In this document: one piece after another, positions 9,057-18,450 of the stretch
Numbering within the stretch: the stretch's first letter is position 1
How the letters are laid out: every line of letters begins with the position of its first letter
DNA from: Telluria mixta
GTDB taxonomy: Bacteria > Pseudomonadota > Gammaproteobacteria > Burkholderiales > Burkholderiaceae_D
Assembly: GCF_029223865.1 (NCBI RefSeq)
Contig: NZ_CP119520.1
Coordinates: forward strand, 2,604,001 to 2,668,000
Length of the DNA stretch: 64,000 nt
Direction of reading: 5' to 3'
Notes under the pieces: generated by a model
The model's input: the letters and a program-made list of their open reading frames with translations, nothing else
Told to the model about the DNA's origin: nothing
Database searches by the model: none
Program-made: the position numbers and the translations under genes

Positions 9057-10429
9057 TCGCCGCTCGCCGCCTGCGGTGTGTCTACCGGTGCCCCGCCTTC
9101 ACCCTCGGCGCGGCGCGGACCGCGGCGGCGCGGGCGTTTCTTCTGGCTGGAGGATGGCGTGTCGCGCGTCGAATTGATCAGGCGTTCGCGCTCGGCGATG
9201 TCGCCGGCGTAGAACGTCGCCCACCAGTTGCCGATCTCCGCATCGAGCTCGCCCGATTCGCAGCGCAGCAGCAGGAAGTCGAAGCCGGCGCGGAAGCGCG
9301 GATGCTCGAGCAGTTTATAAGGCGTCTTGCCGGTGCGGCGCTCGAAGCGCGGCTGCATGGCCCAGATGTCGCGCATGTCGGTGGCGATGCGGCGCTGCAG
9401 GGCGAGGTTGTCCGTCTGGTTGTCGAGGACGTCGTCCGCCGCCAGGTGCAGGGCGGGGATCGGCGCTTCGCCGGCCGCGCGGTAGGCGTTCCACTTTTCC
9501 AGCACCTGGTGCCACAGCAGCGACGCGAACAGGAAGCCCGGCGACACGCCCTTGCCGGCTTTGACACGCGTATCGGTGGATTCGAGGGCCAGCGTCACGA
9601 ATTTCATGCCGATCGGCTGTTCCAGCACGACGTCCAGCAGCGGCAGCAGGCCGTGGTGCAGGCCGGACGAGCGCAGCTCCTTCAGGCAGGCCAGCGCGTG
9701 GCCGCTCATCAGGAGCTTGAGCATTTCGTCGAACACGCGCGCGGCCGGCACGTTGTTGATCAGCGGGGCCATCACGGGGATCGGCGCGCGGGTCGCGGGC
9801 TCGATGGTGAACTGCAGCTTGGCCGCGAAACGCACGACGCGCAGCATGCGGACCGGGTCTTCGCGGTAGCGTGCTTCCGGCTGCCCGATGATGCGCAGGA
9901 CCTTGGCGCGGATGTCTTCGATGCCGCCGTGGTAGTCGAGCACCGACTGCGTGGCCGGGTCGTAGTACATGGCGTTGATCGTGAAGTCGCGGCGCTCGGC
10001 GTCTTCGTGCTGCGGACCGAAGTTATTGTCGCGCAGGACGCGGCCATGCTCGTCCTTCGGCGCGTTGTCGCTGCCCTTGCCGCGGAACGTGGTCACCTCC
10101 AGCAGGTCCTGGCCGAACATCACGTGCACGATCTGGAAGCGGCGGCCGATGATGAAGGCGCGGCGGAACAGCTTTTTCACTTCCTCGGGCGTCGCGTCGG
10201 TGGCGATGTCGAAGTCTTTCGGCTTCACGCCCAGCAGCAGGTCGCGCACGGCGCCGCCGACGACGAACGCCTTGAAGCCGGCTTCCTGCAAGGTCTGCGT
10301 GACGCGCACCGCGTTGTTCGACACGAGCTTCGGATCGATGCCGTGCTGCTCGGGCCCGAGGATGACGGGTTCGGTCGGGTCGCGCTCGTCTTTGACGCCC
10401 AGGATTTTGCGGATGAATTTTTTAATCAT
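9053..10429 (-). CDS. pcnB: poly(A) polymerase I
   Basis: A 458-residue nucleotidyltransferase that adds poly(A) tails to RNA and so promotes its decay. The class II polymerase signature is near residues 55-75 (FVVGGAVRDLLLG followed by KPKDFDIATDA). The conserved RRDFTINAMYYD and the RNA-binding R-x-x-EDPVRMLR region are present. The C-terminus ends in a short basic tail (KKRPRRRGPRR) common to this family. It overlaps HAD upstream by eight bases and folK downstream by four, forming a compact operon. PcnB rather than CCA-adding enzyme is supported by the length, the basic tail and the folK neighbour. Confidence 0.95.
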   Translation of the reverse strand: MIKKFIRKILGVKDERDPTEPVILGPEQHGIDPKLVSNNAVRVTQTLQEAGFKAFVVGGAVRDLLLGVKPKDFDIATDATPEEVKKLFRRAFIIGRRFQIVHVMFGQDLLEVTTFRGKGSDNAPKDEHGRVLRDNNFGPQHEDAERRDFTINAMYYDPATQSVLDYHGGIEDIRAKVLRIIGQPEARYREDPVRMLRVVRFAAKLQFTIEPATRAPIPVMAPLINNVPAARVFDEMLKLLMSGHALACLKELRSSGLHHGLLPLLDVVLEQPIGMKFVTLALESTDTRVKAGKGVSPGFLFASLLWHQVLEKWNAYRAAGEAPIPALHLAADDVLDNQTDNLALQRRIATDMRDIWAMQPRFERRTGKTPYKLLEHPRFRAGFDFLLLRCESGELDAEIGNWWATFYAGDIAERERLINSTRDTPSSSQKKRPRRRGPRRAEGEGGAPVDTPQAASGE

Positions 10430-11096
10430 TGAAGAGATGCAGTGAAGTCCAGCCGAGGGCGGTGGCGTGTTGGCTCAGTTTCTCGCTCGGATTGGTCGCG
10501 ACCGGGTGGGAGACGACCGACAGCAGCGGGATGTCATTGTGCGAATCGCTGTAGAACCAGCTGCGTTTGAAACTGTCGAACGGGCGGCCCAGGCCGTCCA
10601 GCCAGGCGTGCATGTGCGTCACTTTACCGTGGCCCTGCGTGGGCGTGCCGGCCAGCTTGCCGGTCGGGTGGCCGCGCCCGTCCAGCTCGGGACGCGCGGC
10701 GATCAGGTGCTCGACGCCGAATTCCTGTGCGATCGGCGCGGTGACGAACGCGTTGGTCGCGGTGATGATCGCCACGAGGTCGCCCGCGTCCTGGTGCTTG
10801 CGCACGAGGTCGAGCGCCTTCGGGCGGATCGCCGGCTTGACCACGTCGCGCATGTATTGCGCCTGCAGGTCCTTCAAGTGGGCCGGGTCGAAGCGGGCCA
10901 GCGTGCCGAGGGCGAATTCGAGGTATTCGACCGGATCGAGCGTGCCGGCGTTGTACTGCGCGAAGAAGGCGTCGTTGCGGCGCTGGTGTTCGGCCGCGTC
11001 GACGACGTTCTCACGGACGAGGAACTGTCCCCATTCGTAGTCGGAATCGATCGGCAGGAGGGTGTGGTCGAGGTCAAACAGCGCGAGGTCGTTCAT
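10422..11096 (-). CDS. HAD-IB family hydrolase (SerB-like)
   Basis: A 224-residue haloacid-dehalogenase-type phosphatase. Motif I is LFDLDHTLL with the nucleophilic Asp near the N-terminus. Motif II is IITATN, and motif IV is FYSDSHNDIPLL, the acidic pair binding Mg2+. This pattern matches the HAD-IB (PSPase-like) subfamily commonly placed between hda and pcnB in Burkholderiales. The exact substrate is not known. I chose the ATG at 11096, which overlaps the hda stop as ATGA; a frame opening further upstream runs through hda coding sequence. Confidence 0.88.
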   Translation of the reverse strand: MNDLALFDLDHTLLPIDSDYEWGQFLVRENVVDAAEHQRRNDAFFAQYNAGTLDPVEYLEFALGTLARFDPAHLKDLQAQYMRDVVKPAIRPKALDLVRKHQDAGDLVAIITATNAFVTAPIAQEFGVEHLIAARPELDGRGHPTGKLAGTPTQGHGKVTHMHAWLDGLGRPFDSFKRSWFYSDSHNDIPLLSVVSHPVATNPSEKLSQHATALGWTSLHLFND

Positions 11097-11785
11097 TCTT
11101 TTGGTTCGGAGTGTGGACTGCCGGGATTGCCCTGAAGCAAGAGATCGCGCAGCAGCGGTACCGTGACCGGACGCTGGGTCTCGAGCGAATACTGGTCGAG
11201 CGCATCCAGCATGGTCGACAGGGAGCGCATGTCGCGCTTGAAATGGGACAGCAGATAGGGTAACACGCTGGCGGACAGCGTCAAACCGCGGGCCTCGGCG
11301 GCCTGCGTGAGCGCGGCGATCTTCTGGTCGTCGGACAGGCCGTGGATCTGGTACACGAGACCCCAGCCCATGCGCGTCCGCAGGTCTTCGCGCACCGGGA
11401 GCACGGCCGGCGGCACCGGCCCCGTGCAGACCATGTAGGCGCCATGTTCGCGCACCTGGTTGAACAGGGCGAAGGCGTCGATCTGGCGCTCGGGCGAGAG
11501 CTGGTCGACGTCGTCGACGAGGTACAGGCTCACGTCCGGTGTCAATACGAAGTCGTCCGCACCGGCAGTGGCTGCGATGTAGCGCGCGCCATCGGTGGCG
11601 GCGAGGCCCTGCAGCAAATGCGTCTTGCCGGCGCCCGTTTCTCCCCACAGGTAGCAGAAATGCTCGCGCGATGCGCGCTGGGCGAACTGGTGCATCAAAT
11701 GCGCCATTTCGGCATTTTCCCCTATCTGGAAGGTGTCGAGGCTTTGCGCCGGCTCGGCGCCCAAATCGAGCACCAGCTGTTTCAT
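11093..11785 (-). CDS. hda: DnaA regulatory inactivator Hda
   Basis: A 230-residue AAA+ protein homologous to the ATPase domain of DnaA. With the sliding clamp, Hda stimulates ATP hydrolysis by DnaA to prevent re-initiation. The N-terminal QLVLDLG resembles the clamp-binding peptide. Walker A is GETGAGKTHLLQ near residue 48 and Walker B is LYLVDDVDQL. The C-terminal part has the lid-type SHFKRDMRSL. In related genomes the order permease-hda-HAD-pcnB is conserved, as it is here. Confidence 0.93.
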   Translation of the reverse strand: MKQLVLDLGAEPAQSLDTFQIGENAEMAHLMHQFAQRASREHFCYLWGETGAGKTHLLQGLAATDGARYIAATAGADDFVLTPDVSLYLVDDVDQLSPERQIDAFALFNQVREHGAYMVCTGPVPPAVLPVREDLRTRMGWGLVYQIHGLSDDQKIAALTQAAEARGLTLSASVLPYLLSHFKRDMRSLSTMLDALDQYSLETQRPVTVPLLRDLLLQGNPGSPHSEPKE

Positions 11786-11818
11786 GGCTCGGTTCTCATC
11801 CTGTCGTGTGCGTATGAA

Positions 11819-12901
11819 CTAGGCATTATAAAAGCTGCTGCGCAGATAGTGGCGTTTCAAGTGACGGAATGCCACCATCAGCACGGCCGACGCCGGCAGC
11901 GCCAGCAGCACGCCCACGAAGCCGAACAGCTGGCCGAAGGCGAGCAGGGCGAAGATTACGGCCAGCGGATTCAGGCCGATGCGCTCGCCCACGAGACGCG
12001 GGGTGAGGAAAAACCCTTCGATCACCTGGCCCGCGCCATAGATCACCGCGACGGCGATCACGCCGCTCCAGTCGGAAAACTGCAGGATGGCGGCCGTCAG
12101 CGCCAGCACGAGCCCCAGGCCGTAGCCGAGATAAGGGATGAAGACGAGCAACCCCGTCAGGATACCGACCGGCAGCGCCACCTCGAAGCCCGCCAGCGCC
12201 AGCGCCGCCGAGTAGTACAGGGCCAGCACGAGCATCACGAGCAGCTGGCCGCGCAGGTACTGGGCCAGCAGCGCGTTGACTTCCTGGGCCATGCCCACCG
12301 TCTGGCGCACCCAGCGGCGCGGCACGGCGTTTTCCAGCTGCAGCAGCAGGCGGTGCCAGTCCAGCAGCAGGTAGAACAGCACGACGGGGATCAGGATCGC
12401 CGTCGCAATCCAGCCGAGCAGGGCGCTGCCGCCCACGCGCGCGGACGCGAGCACGGTGGTCCAGATCTCGTCGCTGGACGTCATGATCTGCTGCGTGAGG
12501 ATGGTGCGCAGGCTGCTGCCGTCCAGCTTGATGTGGATGCCCAGCTGCGCGAGACGGGGCGACAGGATGGTGTCGACGCGGGCCAGCGCGTCCGGGATCT
12601 GGGCCTGCAGCAGCGGCAATTCCGTGCGCAGCACCGGCACGACGATCAGCACGAGGGCGGTGACGGCCGCCAGGAACGCGACGATCACGACGACGACGGC
12701 GAGCGAGCGCGGCAAATGGAACTTGCCGAGGCGCGTGCGTTCGAGCCGGTCGACGGCGCCGTTCAGGGCGTAGGCGAGGATGGCGGCGGCGATGAACGGG
12801 GTGAGGATGGGCCCGAGGGCGTACAGCAGCAGACCGCAAGCCAGCCAGACTGCCAACCAAAACGCCGACTGTTTTTGCTCCGGGCTGAGGGAAAAAGGCA
12901 T
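11819..12901 (-). CDS. AI-2E family transporter (PerM/UPF0118)
   Basis: A 360-residue inner-membrane protein of the AI-2E/PerM family. There are paired N-terminal transmembrane helices (about residues 13-55 and 75-100), a soluble helical region, and then a cluster of C-terminal helices with the family motif FIPYLGYGLG and GQVIEGFFLTPRLVG near residue 275. Family members export various small molecules or Na+; autoinducer transport is shown only for some, so I make no substrate claim. I chose the ATG at 12901 because conserved sequence begins there; an extension to 12982 is non-conserved. It is divergent from purM and 33 bases upstream of hda. Confidence 0.85.
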   Translation of the reverse strand: MPFSLSPEQKQSAFWLAVWLACGLLLYALGPILTPFIAAAILAYALNGAVDRLERTRLGKFHLPRSLAVVVVIVAFLAAVTALVLIVVPVLRTELPLLQAQIPDALARVDTILSPRLAQLGIHIKLDGSSLRTILTQQIMTSSDEIWTTVLASARVGGSALLGWIATAILIPVVLFYLLLDWHRLLLQLENAVPRRWVRQTVGMAQEVNALLAQYLRGQLLVMLVLALYYSAALALAGFEVALPVGILTGLLVFIPYLGYGLGLVLALTAAILQFSDWSGVIAVAVIYGAGQVIEGFFLTPRLVGERIGLNPLAVIFALLAFGQLFGFVGVLLALPASAVLMVAFRHLKRHYLRSSFYNA

Positions 12902-13049
12902 GTAGTTGTTGTTCTTGACCGTTAAAACGGTGCCTTGGCAGGCCGTTTTGATAAAATAATGGATTGACCGACTGGCTACCACCGGTGCACGCCGTCTAAT
13001 GCCCAGTTGTCAACCGCCTACTATTTTACCGCCTCCGCTGCCAAATACC

Positions 13050-14093
13050 ATGAGCCAACCATCTAATGTTTCTCTCTCCTACCGCGACGCTGGTGTCGAT
13101 ATCGATGCCGGCGACGCCCTGGTCGAAGCGATCAAACCTTTTGCCAAGCGCACCATGCGCGAAGGCGTGCTCGGCGGCATCGGCGGTTTCGGTGCGCTGT
13201 TCGAAATCAGCAAGAAGTACAAGGAACCGGTCCTCGTGTCCGGCACCGACGGCGTCGGCACCAAGCTGAAACTGGCGTTCGAACTGAACCGCCACGACAC
13301 GGTCGGCATCGACCTCGTCGCCATGAGCGTCAACGACATCCTGGTGCAGGGCGCCGAGCCGCTGTTCTTCCTGGATTACTTTGCTTGCGGCAAGCTGGAC
13401 GTGCCGACCGCGACCGCCGTCGTCAAAGGCATCGCCACCGGCTGCGAACAGGCCGGCTGCGCCCTGATCGGCGGCGAAACGGCCGAAATGCCGAGCATGT
13501 ACCCGGACGGCGAATACGACCTGGCGGGCTTCGCCGTCGGCGCTGTGGAAAAATCGCAGATCATCGACGGCACCAAGATCGCCCCGGGCGACGTCGTGCT
13601 GGGCCTGGCTTCGTCGGGCATCCACTCGAACGGCTACTCGCTGGTGCGCAAGATCATCGAAGTCTCGAAGCCGGACCTGGAAGCCGACTTCCACGGCCGC
13701 AAGCTCTCCGACGCGCTGATGCAGCCGACCCGCATCTACGTCAAGCCGCTGCTGGCGCTGATGCAGTCGATGGAAGTGAAGGGCCTCGTGCACATCACGG
13801 GCGGCGGCCTCGTCGAGAACATCCCGCGCGTGCTGCAGGATAACCTGACGGCCGTGCTCGACAGCAAGTCGTGGACCCTCCCGCCGCTGTTCCAGTGGCT
13901 GCAGCAGCACGGCGGCGTGGCCGACGCCGAGATGCACCGCGTTTTCAACTGCGGCATCGGCATGACGGTCATCGTCTCGAAGGAAAACGCGGACGCGGCC
14001 GAAGCGCAGTTGAAGGCGGCCGGCGAGACCGTGTACCGCATCGGCGAGATCCGCGCGCGCGGCGAAGGCCAGGCGCAGACGATCGTCGAATAA
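13050..14093 (+). CDS. purM: phosphoribosylformylglycinamidine cyclo-ligase (AIR synthetase)
   Basis: A 347-residue cytosolic enzyme that closes the imidazole ring to form AIR in purine synthesis. The family features [62 protein letters not shown] and [12 protein letters not shown] are all present in order. The ATG at 13050 matches the usual start; upstream in-frame codons add a proline-rich stretch not seen in the family. It is divergent from the AI-2E-type permease, an arrangement common in Burkholderiales. Confidence 0.96.
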   Translation: MSQPSNVSLSYRDAGVDIDAGDALVEAIKPFAKRTMREGVLGGIGGFGALFEISKKYKEPVLVSGTDGVGTKLKLAFELNRHDTVGIDLVAMSVNDILVQGAEPLFFLDYFACGKLDVPTATAVVKGIATGCEQAGCALIGGETAEMPSMYPDGEYDLAGFAVGAVEKSQIIDGTKIAPGDVVLGLASSGIHSNGYSLVRKIIEVSKPDLEADFHGRKLSDALMQPTRIYVKPLLALMQSMEVKGLVHITGGGLVENIPRVLQDNLTAVLDSKSWTLPPLFQWLQQHGGVADAEMHRVFNCGIGMTVIVSKENADAAEAQLKAAGETVYRIGEIRARGEGQAQTIVE

Positions 14094-14109
14094 GTTCGCG
14101 CATGCGATG

Positions 14110-14135
14110 AAAAACGGGCGCCGCGTGGCGCCCGT
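14110..14135 (-). terminator. hairpin terminator shared by purM and the PEP-CTERM gene
   Basis: A perfect 9-base stem ACGGGCGCC / GGCGCCCGT with a four-base loop lies between the convergent purM and PEP-CTERM genes. Read on the minus strand it is followed by five T residues, so it best terminates the leftward PEP-CTERM transcript. On the plus strand the T-run is weak. Confidence 0.7.
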
Positions 14136-14155
14136 TGTCGTTGCAGGGTATGAAA

Positions 14156-14749
14156 TCAGCCGCGCTGGCGGCGGCGCAGGCGGAAGGCGGCGCCGCCCAG
14201 CGCGAGCAGCGCCAGGCTGCCCGGTTCCGGCACGTCCGCCGTCACCTCGCGCGTCGTGTACTGGAAGACGGCGCTGCGGCCGGTGAAATAAAAGCCGTCC
14301 GGCGTGTCGTACAGGATGCGCAGGCTGTTCCCCGTGAACGTCAGGACCGGGTCGACGGCGACGTCTTCGGTCAGGTCGTTCGAGACCAGCGACAGCCCGG
14401 AGATGACCTCGTTCTTGTCGAACTTGATGTTGGAAATCAGGGCCGTGAAGTTCTCGAAGTCGAACAGGTCCTGCGACGTGAGGGTCAGCGTCTGCGCGAC
14501 CGGATCGAGGTCGATCCAGACTTCGCCGCCGCCCCAGCCGGACGGGTTGCCGACCACCGCGCCCGCGCCCAGCTCGACGCCGGCGCCGACGGCCTGGCCG
14601 GCGGCCGTGAATGTCTTCGGCCCGAAGTTAAAAGGCGCGCAGACGGCGCAGTAGGGCAGACCGGCGGACGTGCCGAAATCGGCCTTGACGATCGCGGCGT
14701 TGGCGCTGGCGCCGGCCAGCGCGAGCAACAGGAACATGAGTTTTTTCAT
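14156..14749 (-). CDS. PEP-CTERM sorting domain protein
   Basis: A 197-residue exported protein. The N-terminus is a signal peptide (MKKLMFLLLALAGASANA). The C-terminus is a classic PEP-CTERM tail: the motif VPEPGS, a short hydrophobic helix, then the basic end RLRRRQRG. Such tails are processed by exosortase and are usually linked to exopolysaccharide secretion; no exosortase gene is in this window. The central part has no family I recognise. I chose the ATG at 14749, which has an aaggaaaa ribosome site. It starts only 19 bases after the stop of the giant repeat protein, so the two are probably co-transcribed. Confidence 0.85.
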   Translation of the reverse strand: MKKLMFLLLALAGASANAAIVKADFGTSAGLPYCAVCAPFNFGPKTFTAAGQAVGAGVELGAGAVVGNPSGWGGGEVWIDLDPVAQTLTLTSQDLFDFENFTALISNIKFDKNEVISGLSLVSNDLTEDVAVDPVLTFTGNSLRILYDTPDGFYFTGRSAVFQYTTREVTADVPEPGSLALLALGGAAFRLRRRQRG

Positions 14750-14768
14750 CGTTGTTTTCCTTGGTGGA

Positions 14769-17700
14769 TTAATGGAGGGCCGGCTCGGCCTGCGCCACGC
14801 CGACGACGACGGCGCCATCGGTGACCGGCGTAAAGTTGGGTGAGAAATTGCTGGCGTTGAGCGCGCCCGCCGTCACGTTCTTCAGCAGCAGCAGCGTCGT
14901 GAAACTCTGGCCGTTGGCGGCGCCGTCCTGGTCCCACTGGAACTCGGTGTCGGTGCCGTTCTGGTGCAGGCGCAGGAAGCCGCCGGCGAACGGGTCCGAG
15001 CCGCCGGCGTAGCCGCTGGAATAGGCGAGGATATTGCCGATGTCGACCTTGTCGCCGCCCGTGCCGGCCGTGAAGTCGGCGATGGTGACGACGGCGTTGG
15101 CGCTGTTCGGGTAGTAGTAATAGATCAGGTCGTTGTCCGCGCCGGTCGTGATGGTCTGGGCATTGTTCGAACCGTAGACGTAGAACGTGTCGCTGCCACT
15201 GCCGCCGTCGATGACCGATTGCGACGACGTGCCATTCAGGTCGAACGTGTCGTTGCCCGCGCCGCCGTGGAACGCGTTGACGCCCTGGCTGTCGGACAGG
15301 TAGTCGTCGCCGTCGCCGCCCATGAGCGTGTCGTTGCCCGCTTCACCGGACAGGTAATCGGCATCGCCGCCGCCCAGCAGCAGATCGTTGCCGGCGCCGC
15401 CGTACAGTTGGTCGTTGCCGAGGCCGGCGTCGAGCGTGTCGTTGCCCTGGTAGCCGTAGAGATAGTCGTTGCCGTCCAGCGCATTGAGCGTGTCGTTGTT
15501 GACCGTGCCTTGCATCTGTTCGCCACTGGTCGTGCCGGTGAGCGTCACCCCGACGCCCGTGCCGTTGGGGTTGTATGCCGGGTTGAAGTTGTCCAGCTTG
15601 AAGTTGGTCGCGGTCGTGTTCTGGAACGTCATCAGCGTCTTCCACGTGCTGCCGCTGCCGGCACCGTCCTGGTCCCACTGGAGCCAGGTATCGTTGCCGT
15701 CCTGCTGCAGGCGCAAATAGCCTGTGGCGAACGGATCGGTGTCGCCGGCGTAGCCGCTCGAGTAGGCGATGATGCTGCTGAGGTCGACCCGGTCGCCGCC
15801 GGCGCCGGTGGCGAAGTCGGTGACGGTGACGACGGCATTCGTGCTGCTCGGGTAGAAGAAATAGAGCAGGTCGCTGTCGGCGCCCGTCGTGATGGTCTGG
15901 GCATTGCTCGAACCGTAGACGTAGAAGATGTCGCTGCCGCTGCCGCCGTCGATGATCGATTGCGACGACGTGCCGTTCAGGTCGAACGTGTCGTTGCCCG
16001 CGCCGCCCTGGAGCGTGTTGACGCCCTGGCTGTCGGACAGGTAATCGTTGCCGTCGCCGCCCATGAGCGTGTCGTTGCCCGCGTCGCCGTACAGGTAGTC
16101 GTCGTCGGCGCCGCCCAGCAGCAAATCGTTGCCGACGCCGCCGATCAGATAGTCGTTGCCGGCACCGCCGTCGAGCTTGTCGTTGCCCTGGTAGCCGTAG
16201 AGCGCGTCGTTGCCCTCCAGCGCATTGAGCGTGTCGTCGTTGACCGTGCCGTCCAGTTGCTCGCCGCTGGTCGTGCCGGTGCGCGTCACGCCGACGCCCG
16301 TGCCGTTGGGGTTGTACGCAGGGTAGAAGTTGTCCAGCCTGAAGTCGGTCGCGGTCGTGTTCTGGAACGTGATCATCGTCTTCCACGTCCCGCTGCCGCT
16401 CGCGCCGTCCTGGTCCCACTGGAGCCATGTATTGTTGCCGTCCTGCTGCAGGCGCAGATAGCCCGTGGCGAACGGGTCGGTGTCGCCGACGTAGCCGCTG
16501 GAGTAGGCGATCAGGTGGCCGAGGTCGACCCTGTCGCCGCCGGCGCCCGTAGTGAAGTCGGTGACGGTGACGATGGCGTCGGCACCGGCGTTGGTCGGGT
16601 AGAAATAATAGATCAGGTCGCTGTCCGTGCCGGTCGTGATGGTCTGGGGATTGCTCGAACCGTAGACGTAGAACGTGTCGCTGCCGCTGCCCCCATCGAC
16701 GATGGACTGTGACGGCGCGCCGTTCAGGTCGAGCGTGTCGTTGCCCGCGCCGCCGTAGAGCATGTTGATGCCCTGGCTGTCGGACAGGTAGTCGTTACCG
16801 TCGCCGCCGATCAGCGTGTCGTTGCCCGCCTCGCCGTACAGGTTGTCGTCGCCGTCGCCGCCGATCAGCGAATCGTTGCCGGTGCCACCTGCCACGTAAT
16901 CGTTGCCGAGGCCGGCGTCGAGCGTGTCGTTGCCCTGGTAGCCGTAGAGATTGTCGTTGCCGTCCAGCCCGTGGATCGTGTCGTTGTTGACGGTACCTTC
17001 CAGCGAATCGTTGGCCGTGGTCCCGGTGAGGGTGATGCCCTGGCTCGTGCCGTCCGGGTTGTACGCCGGGTAGAAGTTGTCCAGCTTGAAGTTCGTCGCC
17101 GTCGTGTTCTGGAACACGATCATCGTCTTCCACGTGGTGCCGCCGCCGGCGCCGTCCTGGTCCCATTGGAGCCAGGTGTCGTTGCCGTCCTGCTGCAGGC
17201 GCAGATAGCCCGTGGCGAACGGATCGGTGTCGGGGACGTAGCCGCTGGAGTAGGCGATGAAGTGGCCGAGGTCGATCTTGTCGCCGCCGGTGCCCGTGGT
17301 GAAGTCGGTGATGGTGACGACGGCGTTGGCGTTGGTCGGGTAGTAGAAATAGACCAGGTCGCTGTCGGCCCCCGTCGTGATGGTCTGGGCATTGCTCGAG
17401 CCGTAGACGTAGAACGTGTCGAGGCCGCTGCCGCCGTCGATGATCGATTGCGACGACGAGCCGTTCGCGTCGATGATGTCGTTGCCGGCCCCGCCGTACA
17501 GTGCGTTGATGCCCTGGCCGTCGGACAGGTAGTCGTTGCCGTCGCCGCCGATCAGCGTGTCGTTGCCCGCTTCGCCGTACAGGTTGTCGTTGTCGTCGCC
17601 GCCCAGCAGCGAATCGTTGCCGGCGCCGCCGAACAGGACATCGTTGCCGAGGCCGGCGTCGAGCGTGTCGTTGCCCTGGTAGCCCTGGAGATTGTCGTTG

Positions 17701-18450
17701 CCGTCCAGCCCGTAGATCGTGTCGTTGTTGACCGTGCCGTCCAGCGCTTCGCCGACGGTGGTGCCGGTGAGGGTGATGCCCTGGCTCGTGCCGTCCGGGT
17801 TGTAGCCCGGGTTGAAGTTATGCATCGTGAAGTCGGTCGCGGTGGCGTTCTGGAACACCATCATCGTTTTCCACGTGGTGCCGCCGCCGGTGCCGTCCTG
17901 GTCCCACTGGAGCCAGGTGTCGTTGCCGTCCTGCTGCAGGCGCAGATAGCCTGTGGCGAACGGATCGGTGTCGCCGACGTAGCCGCTGGAGTAGGCGATG
18001 AGGTGGCCGAGGTCGATCTTGTCGCCACCGGCGCCGGTGGTGAAGTCGGTGATGACGATGGCGGTGCCGGCACCGGCGTTGGTCGGGTAGTAGAAATAGA
18101 CCAGGTCGCTGTCGGCCCCCGTCGTGATGGTCTGGGTATTGTTGGACCCGTAGACGTAGAACGTGTCGCTGCCGCTGCCGCCGTCGATGACCGATTGCGG
18201 CGACGAGCCGTTCGCGTCGATGGTGTCGTTGCCCGCGCCGCCATAGAACGCGTTGATGCCCTGGCCGTCGGCCAGGTAGTCGTTGCCGTCGCCGCCCACG
18301 AGCGTGTCGTTGCCCGCTTCGCCGTACAGGGTATCGTGGCCGTCGTTGCCTTCGATGGAGTCGTTGCCCTCGTGGCCGAAGATGACGTCGCTGCTTTCCA
18401 GGCCGTAGATCAGGTCGTCGAGCGCGGTGCCGTACAGCGTGTCGGGGCCG
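14769..18450 (-). repeat. five tandem ~741-base coding modules
   Basis: The 3' third of the giant gene consists of five tandem units. A conserved anchor encoding the tryptophan-rich segment WLQWDQDG starts at 14929, 15670, 16411, 17158 and 17899, giving spacings of 741, 741, 747 and 741 bases. Each unit encodes several RTX nonapeptides followed by one secretion-domain-like block. The terminal copy is the most divergent and forms the natural C-terminus. Confidence 0.85.

Noticed and set aside
14769..18450. Regular direct repeats that could suggest a CRISPR or satellite array
   Set aside because: The period (about 741 bases) and the in-frame conserved protein units show coding tandem modules; there are no short repeats with unique spacers.
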